This document shows positions 1-5,544 of a stretch of DNA of 5,965 nucleotides, piece after piece. Position numbers and translations under genes: made by a program. Location: contig JAHITG010000341.1 in NCBI GenBank assembly GCA_018817865.1, positions 1 to 5,965 of the forward strand, written 5' to 3'. The first letter of the stretch is position 1. Each line of letters begins with the position of its first letter. Source of the DNA: Spirochaetota bacterium. Its GTDB lineage: Bacteria; Spirochaetota; JAHITG01. Under the pieces are notes generated by a model. That model was not told the DNA's origin, made no database searches, and saw nothing but the letters and a program-made list of their open reading frames with translations.

Positions 1-10
1 ATTTAAGATA

Positions 11-598
11 ATGTTTTATATCCTTTTCTTCCTGATCATTCTGTCTAATGCAGAGGTGTATTCAAAAACTCGGATCGCACTTCAGCCCCTGGGTACTGTT
101 GATAAATATATTATTGATAGTGCTGTTGCCGGTATTACCAATCTGTACAAAGTTGATGTGACGGTGCTTAAAAAGGCAGAGCTTCCCGCAGATGCTTATT
201 ATGAACCGAGGAAAAGGTACAGGGCCGGGAAACTTCTGGATTTTCTTGACGAGAACACGGATGCAAAATATTCAAAGATTGTCGGTTTGACCACAAAGGA
301 TATCTCCACAATAAAAGGGGAGTATTATGATTGGGGGATACTGGGCATGGGGAGCCTGGGAGGCAGAGCCTGTGTTGTCTCGACCTTCAGGCTGAAACGG
401 AAAGTCTCAAAGAATAAAATGCTTGAAAGGCTGGTTAAAGTGGTCAATCATGAGCTGGGCCATACCTTCGGCCTTGAGCACTGCCCTGAAAAAAATTGCC
501 TTATGCAGGATGCAAAGGGGACAGTAAAAACCGTTGACAGAGAGCAGAATGTATTCTGTGATTCATGCAAACTTAAGCTTTTAAACCTTTTGAAATAA
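11..598 (+). CDS. Archaemetzincin-type zinc metallopeptidase with N-terminal export segment
   Basis: Predicted zinc-dependent peptidase of the archaemetzincin family (metzincin clan). Seen: HELGHTFGLEH at residues 147-157 supplies three zinc His (147, 151, 157) and catalytic Glu148. It is followed by Cys158-x4-Cys163-x-Met165 (Met-turn), then exactly 17 residues and Cys183-x2-Cys186, the family's four-Cys structural zinc pattern. The 195-aa length suits the family. Residues 2-12 are strongly hydrophobic and end near a small-residue stretch, like a signal peptide or membrane anchor; well-known archaeal and vertebrate members are cytosolic, so export is unusual. The frame is open leftwards to the window edge (codons for F-K-I precede this ATG), no good Shine-Dalgarno is visible and the n-region lacks a positive charge, so the true start may lie outside the window. 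Its substrate is unknown. A ZIP transporter follows 25 nt downstream on the same strand, probably co-transcribed. Family call is strong; the start is uncertain. Confidence 0.88.
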   Translation: MFYILFFLIILSNAEVYSKTRIALQPLGTVDKYIIDSAVAGITNLYKVDVTVLKKAELPADAYYEPRKRYRAGKLLDFLDENTDAKYSKIVGLTTKDISTIKGEYYDWGILGMGSLGGRACVVSTFRLKRKVSKNKMLERLVKVVNHELGHTFGLEHCPEKNCLMQDAKGTVKTVDREQNVFCDSCKLKLLNLLK

Positions 599-611
599 AT
601 AATAGGAATAT

Positions 612-618
612 GAGGTGA
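612..618 (+). promoter_or_regulatory. Ribosome binding site that sets the ZIP transporter start
   Basis: GAGGTGA lies 5 nt before ATG 624 and matches the anti-Shine-Dalgarno well. The in-frame GTG at 615 sits inside this site and so is unlikely to be the start; the coding region should begin at 624. Confidence 0.75.
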
Positions 619-623
619 TCACT

Positions 624-1331
624 ATGAATAATGTTTTAAAGATAAGTCTATATGCCTATATCGGGGGCTTGCCGATCATCATCGGGGGACTGCTCTCCGC
701 CTTTTTACAGAGTAAGAAAATAGGATTAAAATCTACAATAAATCACTGGTTTGTTGCCTTTGCCGGCGGGGCGCTGATATCGGCCATAGCCTTTGTCCTG
801 GTCCCCAGGAGTATTTCCGTATTCTCGGCTCCTGAACTGCTGGTGATATTTTTAAGCGGGACATTTACCTTTATGGTCATTGATATGCTTATTGCCAGGG
901 TGGGAGAATCACTGGGCATCGTCATATCAATGATGATGGATTTCCTTCCTGAAGCCCTGGCACTGGGGGCAACATTTGCCTTGAGCCATAAATTCGGACT
1001 GCTGCTGGCTGTTTTTATCGGATTACAGAATCTGCCGGAAGGGTTCGGTTCCTATATCGAATTGACAAAGAGAATGAAAAGTCGCTCAGCATTGCTTTTA
1101 CTCTTCGGGTTGAGTTTTGTCGGTATCATCGCCGCTCTTTCAGGTGTCTTCTTTCTGAGTAATAAGCCGGCCGTTGTTGACCTGATCTTATTATATGCGG
1201 GGGGAGGTATCATGTACCTGGTCTTTCAGGATATTGCACCGTTATCAAGGGGAAAGAATGACTGGATACCGGCTACCGGTGCCAGTATCGGGTTTGTGAT
1301 CGGAATGATAGGTGAAAAGATACTGCTTTAA
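624..1331 (+). CDS. ZIP-family metal transporter, divergent metal site
   Basis: Predicted inner-membrane divalent metal (zinc-type) transporter of the ZIP family, 235 aa from ATG 624. About eight hydrophobic helices can be seen (roughly residues 10-28, 43-62, 69-90, 97-120, 124-144, 155-177, 185-205 and 214-233), as expected for ZIP. Two family signatures are recognisable: DFLPEALALG (106-115, the TM4 position of the usual HNxPEG) and QNLPEGFG (135-142, TM5). FQDIAP (201-206) stands where TM6 usually has H/E-E-x-x-P. Relative to canonical ZIPs the TM4 His becomes Asp106 and the Asn becomes Phe107, while Glu110, Gln135 and Glu139 are kept. This implies an altered or single metal site, so substrate and rate cannot be assumed. 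The gene follows the metallopeptidase by 25 nt, suggesting one transcript. Its stop is 25 nt from the convergent stop of the YD-like gene. An upstream in-frame GTG at 615 is disfavoured because it lies within the ribosome binding site. Confidence 0.85.
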   Translation: MNNVLKISLYAYIGGLPIIIGGLLSAFLQSKKIGLKSTINHWFVAFAGGALISAIAFVLVPRSISVFSAPELLVIFLSGTFTFMVIDMLIARVGESLGIVISMMMDFLPEALALGATFALSHKFGLLLAVFIGLQNLPEGFGSYIELTKRMKSRSALLLLFGLSFVGIIAALSGVFFLSNKPAVVDLILLYAGGGIMYLVFQDIAPLSRGKNDWIPATGASIGFVIGMIGEKILL

Positions 1332-1356
1332 AAGAAGAGTGACAGGCTGTTTCAGG

Positions 1357-2319
1357 TTATTGGTATGCGTAGATCAGCCTTTCATGGATGATCTTCTCGG
1401 GGGCCTGGCTTGCGAGCCGGTTAAAGTACTTTATCTCCTGTGAGATCCTTCCCCAGACATCATATTCATACTCCACGCCTGAAACAGGTTCACCCCTGGC
1501 GTTGAGAGTTTCCGTGTGTATGAGGTTGTCCCCAAACCATGTGTTTCGTGTCAGGATGCCCGGAGCGCCGGTAACGGGGTCATATTCCTGTTTCGTAAGG
1601 AGCCCGCCTTCGGTATCGTATGTAAACTTTGTCCGTTTCGTCAGTTGCCCTGCATCGTCGTAGGCCTTTGTTTCTGTCAATCGTCCTTCTGCATTGTATG
1701 ATGATTTGACTTTTTTTTGGAGTTTGCTGTCAGAGTCGAAATATTTCTCCTGGACCCGCCTGTCATTCGGATCATAGAGGTAATCTATGATCTGGCACGT
1801 TTCCCCGGTGCAGTCGACCAGTGTCTGCTGAAGGGGCAGGCCTTTTTTATTGTATTTATAGATGTAGGTATTGCTGACAGCTCCTCCGGGTGTGAGCACG
1901 GCCCGGCCGTCAGGAATGCGCTGATCTATATTGGAATAAAAATATCCGCCGAGAGGGAGCCCGGCAAAACTTCTATCCTGTTCCCGGAGATCTCCCCTGA
2001 CATCATACATGTACGTTTCGACGTAGCAGATACCCGCGGAACAGTCATACCTGCTCTGAGATATCCGGATGTTATCCTTATTGTACTGCCAGATGTTCTT
2101 TTCCAGAAGTACATCGTCAGAAGTATAGCGGGCCGATTCGATAAGATTGCCCCTGTTATCGTAGCGTTCCACGGTCCGGTCGATAATGATATTTGTATCC
2201 GCTTTCGTCCTCAGGATCGTCCGTGTGTTGAAAGGCAGGCCGGCTGAAAAGCCCGGTATGGAATTGCAGAAGAGAAAAAAACAGAAGCTTAAAAAAAAGA
2301 AATATGATCCGGTTTTCAT
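1357..2319 (-). CDS. Secreted YD-repeat-like protein with paired Cys motifs
   Basis: Function unknown. From ATG 2319 it encodes 320 aa. Residues 1-26 form a signal peptide: Lys2, a very Phe/Leu-rich core, and a possible cleavage after GFSA. The rest is a chain of about eight imperfect units of the form Y-[DN]-x-x-G-x-L/I followed by x-x-x-x-x-Y/F-D (starting near residues 53, 79, 105, 156, 182, 208, 234 and 286), resembling RHS/YD-type beta repeats but without an RHS core or toxin domain. Two units carry a D-C-x4-C motif (Cys93/98 and Cys170/175) exactly 77 residues apart, probably disulfides after export. A lipobox is not convincing (Phe precedes Cys18). The reading frame extends upstream to 2373, inside the deaminase gene, but GGAGG 5 nt before 2319 and the signal peptide favour 2319. 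It lies 34 nt downstream of the deaminase on the same strand with no terminator or promoter seen between, so it may be the operon's last gene. Probably periplasmic or cell-surface. Confidence 0.75.
   Translation of the reverse strand: MKTGSYFFFLSFCFFLFCNSIPGFSAGLPFNTRTILRTKADTNIIIDRTVERYDNRGNLIESARYTSDDVLLEKNIWQYNKDNIRISQSRYDCSAGICYVETYMYDVRGDLREQDRSFAGLPLGGYFYSNIDQRIPDGRAVLTPGGAVSNTYIYKYNKKGLPLQQTLVDCTGETCQIIDYLYDPNDRRVQEKYFDSDSKLQKKVKSSYNAEGRLTETKAYDDAGQLTKRTKFTYDTEGGLLTKQEYDPVTGAPGILTRNTWFGDNLIHTETLNARGEPVSGVEYEYDVWGRISQEIKYFNRLASQAPEKIIHERLIYAYQ
1771..1854 (-). repeat. Cys-bearing YD-like repeat unit, second copy
   Basis: Encodes residues 156-183 of the secreted YD-like protein. It aligns without gaps to residues 79-106, with 10 of 28 identical by eye, including YNK, the D-C-x4-C pair and the closing Y-x-Y-D. 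This is a protein-level repeat; the DNA copies have diverged. Confidence 0.65.
2002..2085 (-). repeat. Cys-bearing YD-like repeat unit, first copy
   Basis: Encodes residues 79-106, ending D-C-x4-C then a Tyr-rich stretch and YD. It is the partner of the unit at residues 156-183, offset by exactly 77 residues. Confidence 0.65.
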
Positions 2320-2324
2320 TGTAT

Positions 2325-2329
2325 CCTCC
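2325..2329 (-). promoter_or_regulatory. Ribosome binding site of the YD-like gene
   Basis: GGAGG on the minus strand, 5 nt before ATG 2319. It decides in favour of this start over the in-frame ATG at 2373, which would overlap the end of the deaminase gene and place an 18-residue tail before the signal peptide. Confidence 0.75.
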
Positions 2330-2353
2330 GGGCCCTGTAAATATGAGCTTTTC

Positions 2354-3748
2354 CTATTTCGAATAAAAATCAATCCCTGTCTTTGCAGAAGCCTTCCTGA
2401 TCATTTTTGCTGAGATCTCATTGGCCTTTCGGATAACTTCCTCAGTCTTGATCTTTGTCAGTTTCCCTTTTTCAACCAGTACTTCACCATTCACTATGGT
2501 GTATGCGGTGGTCTGGGAGTTCCCGGCATAAAGGATCGCTGAGGCCTTGTCATGAAGGGCTCCGGCATAGCCGATGGTATTCAGATCAAAGATCGCCAGG
2601 TCCGCGGCCTTTCCTTTTTCCAGGGACCCGATCTCATCCCATCCCAATACTTTAGCGCCTCCTTTTGTGGCCATTGAAAGCACCTTCCGTGCAGGCATGG
2701 AATCCACACCGGAACGCACCCGGTGTATCAGCATGGCCGTCTTCATTTCAAATAAAAAGTTTGATGAATCGTTGCTGGCAGAGCCGTCCACTCCCAGGCT
2801 GACATGGACACCGCTCTCCAGCATTTTCCCTATGGGCGCGATCCCGCTTCCGAGGCGCAGGTTCGAGACAGGGCAGTGGGCCACTCCGGTCTTTGTCTTT
2901 GCCATCACCCTTATCTCATCATCATTCAGATGAACGCAGTGGGCGAACCAGAAGTTCTCACCCAGCCAGCCGGCTTCTTCCATGTAGGCGACGGGCCGTT
3001 TGCCGTATTCCTGCAGGCAGAATTCATTCTCATCCATTGTTTCCGCTATATGGGTGTGGCACCGGACATGGTACTTTTTTGAAAGCTCGGCCGTCTGCTT
3101 CATCAGTTCTGTGGTAACAGAGAATGGGGAACAGGGGGCCAGGGCGATCTTAAGCATGGAGAATTTATCAGGATTATGATACTTCTGGATCAGCCTTTCG
3201 GAGTCCAGGATAATTTCATCTTCCGACTGGATTACATCATCAGGAGGGAGCCCGCCGTCGGATTTTCCACGGGACATGCTTCCCCGCGTGGGAATGAAGC
3301 GCATTCCCGCCTTTTCAGCTGCTTTGATCTCTTCATCGATCAGGTTCTCTTTTATGGCCTGAGGAAAGAGGTAGAGGTGGTCGGATGTAGTGGTACATCC
3401 TGTTAAAAGCAGTTCGGATATGGCAACCAGGGTAGAGTAGTAGATCGCTTCGCTGTCGATCTCCCTCCAGAGCTCGTACAGATTGATGAGCCAGTCAAAC
3501 AGCTTGGCATCCTGGACCTTCGGGATATTGCGGGTCAGGGTCTGGTAGAAGTGATGATGCGTATTTACAAAGCCGGGATAGACCACCATACCGGAAGCAT
3601 TGATGACCTTATCCGCTTTAGCCTTCAGGCCCTTCCCGATCTCTTTGATCTCGGGGCCTTCTATATAGATATCTCCGTTTTTGATCTCGGTAAACTTCCT
3701 GTCCATGGTAACGATCAGGTCCGCCTCTTTAATTAAAAGTGAAGACAT
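2354..3748 (-). CDS. 8-oxoguanine deaminase-like amidohydrolase
   Basis: Metal-dependent hydrolase of the amidohydrolase superfamily (TRZ/ATZ, guanine deaminase-like branch), 464 aa, cytosolic. The closest recognised type is 8-oxoguanine deaminase, which converts 8-oxoguanine and water to urate and ammonia. Seen: an N-terminal beta-sandwich part (1-58), then PGFVNTHHHFYQTLTRN (58-74) with metal ligands His64/His66, GCTTTSDHLY (117-126), the branch-typical RFIPTRGSMS followed by GGLPPDD (150-171), CHTHIAET (230-237) with metal His233 and catalytic Glu236, AHCVHL (269-274), HCPVSNLRLGSG (291-302), and GVDGSASND (319-327) with metal Asp321. The C-terminus holds GSLEKGKAADLAIFD (374-388) and returns to the sandwich. 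All expected catalytic residues are present and length is normal. TAAGGAG, which overlaps the xdhC stop, lies 9 nt before ATG 3748, so translation is probably coupled. Beside mocA and xdhC, a role in purine breakdown is inferred. Alternatives are guanine deaminase, SsnA-like or triazine-hydrolase-like activity. Confidence 0.85.
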   Translation of the reverse strand: MSSLLIKEADLIVTMDRKFTEIKNGDIYIEGPEIKEIGKGLKAKADKVINASGMVVYPGFVNTHHHFYQTLTRNIPKVQDAKLFDWLINLYELWREIDSEAIYYSTLVAISELLLTGCTTTSDHLYLFPQAIKENLIDEEIKAAEKAGMRFIPTRGSMSRGKSDGGLPPDDVIQSEDEIILDSERLIQKYHNPDKFSMLKIALAPCSPFSVTTELMKQTAELSKKYHVRCHTHIAETMDENEFCLQEYGKRPVAYMEEAGWLGENFWFAHCVHLNDDEIRVMAKTKTGVAHCPVSNLRLGSGIAPIGKMLESGVHVSLGVDGSASNDSSNFLFEMKTAMLIHRVRSGVDSMPARKVLSMATKGGAKVLGWDEIGSLEKGKAADLAIFDLNTIGYAGALHDKASAILYAGNSQTTAYTIVNGEVLVEKGKLTKIKTEEVIRKANEISAKMIRKASAKTGIDFYSK

Positions 3749-3757
3749 CTGTTAATG

Positions 3758-3764
3758 CTCCTTA
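3758..3764 (-). promoter_or_regulatory. Ribosome binding site overlapping the xdhC stop codon
   Basis: TAAGGAG on the minus strand: its TAA is the xdhC stop codon and its AAGGAG is the Shine-Dalgarno of the deaminase gene, with 9 nt to ATG 3748. This arrangement supports translational coupling in one mRNA. Confidence 0.75.
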
Positions 3765-4568
3765 TTTATTGCTTTCGTTCTTTACTTTAACAATTTCTGC
3801 CATGATGGAGAGGGCTATCTCCTCAGGTGTCTTGGAACCGATCGCCAGGCCCGCAGGGGAATACAGGGATTGTATCTTCTTTTCCGATATCTTCTTTTGT
3901 TTAAGCCTCTTTTTGACCTCATTGGATTTTTTCTGGCTGGCGATCATCCCGAGATATTTATACTTTGGAACGACCTTGAGGCATTCGGTCACAGCTTTTT
4001 CATCCAGATCATGCGACTGGGTCATGATCACGATATAGGCCGGGTCAATGAACTGGATCATTTTTATACTTTCCGGGTATCGTATATGATAGAGCTTAAA
4101 GGCTTTGGAAAAATTTTCAGCCTTTAAATACTCTTTTCTGTTATCGATCATAATGATGTTAAAATGATACAGCAGTCCTAATCTGTACATCTCCCGTCCT
4201 ACATGGCCGGCTCCGAAGATATACAGGAAAGGCCCGGTCTGAATGTTCTCAATAAAGAATTTCATGCTTCCCCCGCATATCATACCGGTAGACTTGCCCT
4301 TTGAATTTCCTTCAAGGTCATAAGCTACGGTTACGGGTTTGCGGGATTTTATTACTTTAAGGGCATCTTCGATCACCAGTTTCTCGACAGCTCCTCCCCC
4401 GATCGTATTTATGATGGAGCCGTTAGAAAGCACGATCATTTTAGCCCCGACTTCACGCGGGGTGGACCCTTTTGTCTCGATGACCGTTATGATCGCTGCA
4501 TTTTCGCCTTTCCTCTGGATCTCAATGACAGATTGATATATATTATTATTCTTTATGAGCTGGTTCAT
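3762..4568 (-). CDS. xdhC: XdhC/CoxI-family molybdenum hydroxylase maturation factor
   Basis: Member of the XdhC/CoxI family. In studied systems XdhC binds molybdenum cofactor, helps its sulfuration and delivers it to xanthine dehydrogenase-type enzymes. The 268-aa length fits the full two-domain form. N-terminal XdhC domain: ITVIETKGSTPR (27-38), GAKMIV (41-46), NTIGGGAVE (54-62) and MICGGSM (96-102), where Cys98 is the conserved Cys implicated in cofactor binding. C-terminal Rossmann domain: LYIFGAGHVG (115-124), an acidic IDNR (141-144), TQSHDLDE (183-190), YLGMIASQKK (205-214), and the family end motif SPAGLAIGSKTPEEIA (237-252). AAGGAGT lies 5 nt before the ATG. It starts 19 nt after mocA and ends 13 nt before the deaminase, so it is operonic. 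No hydroxylase subunit is in the window, so its client enzyme must be encoded elsewhere. Confidence 0.93.
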   Translation of the reverse strand: MNQLIKNNNIYQSVIEIQRKGENAAIITVIETKGSTPREVGAKMIVLSNGSIINTIGGGAVEKLVIEDALKVIKSRKPVTVAYDLEGNSKGKSTGMICGGSMKFFIENIQTGPFLYIFGAGHVGREMYRLGLLYHFNIIMIDNRKEYLKAENFSKAFKLYHIRYPESIKMIQFIDPAYIVIMTQSHDLDEKAVTECLKVVPKYKYLGMIASQKKSNEVKKRLKQKKISEKKIQSLYSPAGLAIGSKTPEEIALSIMAEIVKVKNESNK

Positions 4569-4587
4569 GCGGGACTCCTTTTTTCAA

Positions 4588-5181
4588 TTATATTTTTTTT
4601 AAATATTCTTTCAATATTTCTTTGTCATCTATGTCTGCATGGATGAAAGGGTCATCTACAGGGACAAGTTGTACTTTTCCGGGATTCTCTTTAATGACAG
4701 TCCGGGCTCCCTGATCCAGGGGAGCGTCCAGCAGGTTTGATTTCAGCTCTTTCGGAAAGATGATCGGATGGCCCTTGCGTTTTTTATATTCAGGGATAAT
4801 GATCTTCTCTTTATTATCATTGAATGTATTGATCAGTTGTTCATAAGTAGAATACTTGATCAGGGGGTGGTCGGAGAGGACCATCATATATCCTTCGCTT
4901 TCAGCATCTGATATTTTTAAACATTCCTTAAAAGTAGACAACTGTCCGTTTTTATAATTTTCATTGACCGCAATTTTTACGGAAAGCCTGCTCTTTTTTA
5001 ATTCTGTAAAGATCTTCTTTTTTTCATAACCCACGCCCACAATGATCTCTTTTTTGACCTGAAGTTCTGACAGGTTTGTAAGAATGAGCTCCAGAAAGGA
5101 CCGTCCCCGGATCTTATGCAGTTGTTTCAGTTCTCCGAACCGGCTCGATTCACCCGCTGCCAGTATTATAAAGCTTATCAT
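4588..5181 (-). CDS. mocA: MocA-like molybdenum cofactor cytidylyltransferase
   Basis: NTP-transferase of the MobA/MocA fold, 197 aa, cytosolic. It likely transfers CMP to molybdopterin cofactor to form the MCD cofactor used by xanthine dehydrogenase-family enzymes. Seen: LAAGESSRFGELKQL (7-21), the nucleotide loop; LAAG rather than LAGG points to the CTP-using MocA/PucB side rather than GTP-using MobA. Then VGVGYE (48-53), NENYKNGQLS (73-82), VLSDHPLI (101-108), which holds the metal/nucleotide Asp104 in a DHP instead of the usual DQP, GHPIIFP (137-143), DQGAR (156-160), and HADIDDKE (181-188) with the second acidic metal site. The nucleotide loop begins at residue 7, as is normal, which supports ATG 5181. 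No Shine-Dalgarno precedes it and the promoter's -10 box ends 5 nt upstream, so the mRNA is probably leaderless. First gene of the operon with xdhC. Rich in Lys and lower in GC than the deaminase. Alternative: another purine-catabolism NTP transferase (PucB-like). Confidence 0.87.
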   Translation of the reverse strand: MISFIILAAGESSRFGELKQLHKIRGRSFLELILTNLSELQVKKEIIVGVGYEKKKIFTELKKSRLSVKIAVNENYKNGQLSTFKECLKISDAESEGYMMVLSDHPLIKYSTYEQLINTFNDNKEKIIIPEYKKRKGHPIIFPKELKSNLLDAPLDQGARTVIKENPGKVQLVPVDDPFIHADIDDKEILKEYLKKI

Positions 5182-5186
5182 ATTAT

Positions 5187-5215
5187 ATTATATATGGATA
5201 TAGAAAGAAAGTCAA
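5187..5215 (-). promoter_or_regulatory. Sigma70-type promoter of the mocA-xdhC-deaminase operon
   Basis: Minus strand: TTGACT (5215-5210), a 17-nt spacer and a perfect TATAAT (5192-5187). Transcription should begin 6-8 nt past the -10 box, at the mocA ATG itself (5181) or within it, giving a leaderless message. A second, overlapping TATAAT at 5187-5182 has no suitably spaced -35 box. Confidence 0.72.
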
Positions 5216-5254
5216 TACAGAAAAAGAGGAGGCATGTAAAAGATCAAGTACTAT

Positions 5255-5282
5255 TTGACAAAAATTTTAAATAGCTTAATAT
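5255..5282 (+). promoter_or_regulatory. Possible divergent promoter for the small reading frames
   Basis: TTGACA (5255-5260) is a perfect -35 box. The best -10 candidate is TAATAT (5277-5282), 16 nt further and 4 of 6 matching. A start near 5289 would leave a short leader containing the AAAGGAAG ribosome site before ATG 5311. The -10 is weak in an AT-rich region, so this is tentative. Confidence 0.4.
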
Positions 5283-5293
5283 TAAAATAGAAT

Positions 5294-5452
5294 ATGAAAG
5301 GAAGTTTAAAATGCAGGGAAAAAGAATATTTTTTTATTTTGTTTTTTTCTGTTTCTTTTTACATCTTCGAGGAAGGCTTTTATGTCAGGGACGCCTTTGA
5401 ATTGATCAAAAAAAAGAAAAAGATCAAAGAATTGATAATAGATAATAAATAA
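5294..5452 (+). CDS. Small reading frame, 52 aa, one hydrophobic segment (doubtful)
   Basis: ATG 5294 opens 52 codons: a charged start, a Phe-rich hydrophobic segment (about residues 12-24), then a Lys-rich tail containing KKKKKIKELI and ending IDNK. It could be a single-pass membrane peptide. No ribosome site suits this ATG; the AAAGGAAG just downstream better serves ATG 5311 in another frame. The two frames cross at T7 tracts (5329-5335 and 5342-5348). I recognise no family. It may be the true C-terminal part of a frameshifted gene or chance coding in AT-rich DNA. Confidence 0.25.
   Translation: MKGSLKCREKEYFFILFFSVSFYIFEEGFYVRDAFELIKKKKKIKELIIDNK
5311..5400 (+). CDS. Signal-peptide-like small reading frame, 29 aa (doubtful)
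   Basis: ATG 5311 follows AAAGGAAG (5297-5304) at good spacing and opens with MQGKR, then a Phe/Val/Cys hydrophobic core, which looks like a signal peptide, but it stops after 29 residues at TGA 5398-5400. Loss of one T from the second T7 tract would join it to the overlapping 52-aa frame to give a 46-residue peptide ending in the Lys-rich tail. It may be a short secreted peptide, a phase-variable gene, a remnant of a larger gene, or a sequencing error in a homopolymer. No homology is recognised. Confidence 0.3.
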   Translation: MQGKRIFFYFVFFCFFLHLRGRLLCQGRL

Positions 5453-5544
5453 AAATGGTTCTTTATGCAAGTGTAATAAATGCCGATAATTGAATTACTT
5501 TAATCATAATAATATTACGTGTTGATTTTCCGGTGAAATTGGCG
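5453..5544 (+). other. AT-rich intergenic stretch before the BNR-repeat gene
   Basis: I see no reading frame or hairpin here. TTGAAT (5490-5495) is followed 17 nt later by TATTAC (5513-5518), a weak possible promoter. GGTGA (5532-5536) lies 8 nt before ATG 5545 and is the likely ribosome site. Confidence 0.35.

Noticed and set aside
615..623. GTG at 615 as the ZIP transporter start
   Set aside because: It lies inside the GAGGTGA ribosome site that serves ATG 624 with good spacing.
1717..2247. Long plus-strand reading frame of 176 codons opposite the YD-like gene
   Set aside because: It lies wholly antisense to a gene with a signal peptide, repeats and ribosome site, and its translation shows no recognisable domain.
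2328..2336. GGGCCC palindrome between the deaminase and YD-like genes as a terminator
   Set aside because: It is too short, has no loop or T-run, and lies next to the ribosome site.
2320..2373. Upstream ATG 2373 for the YD-like protein
   Set aside because: It would overlap the deaminase coding end and put 18 residues in front of a clear signal peptide; GGAGG supports ATG 2319.
2574..3117. Several plus-strand frames opposite the deaminase
   Set aside because: They are antisense to a fully conserved amidohydrolase, and their Arg/Pro/Ser-rich translations are typical of shadow frames.
5225..5239. Strong AGAGGAGG followed by ATG-TAA
   Set aside because: The spacing is only 1 nt and the ATG is followed at once by a stop. 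It lies upstream of the candidate plus-strand promoter and is probably chance in purine-rich DNA.
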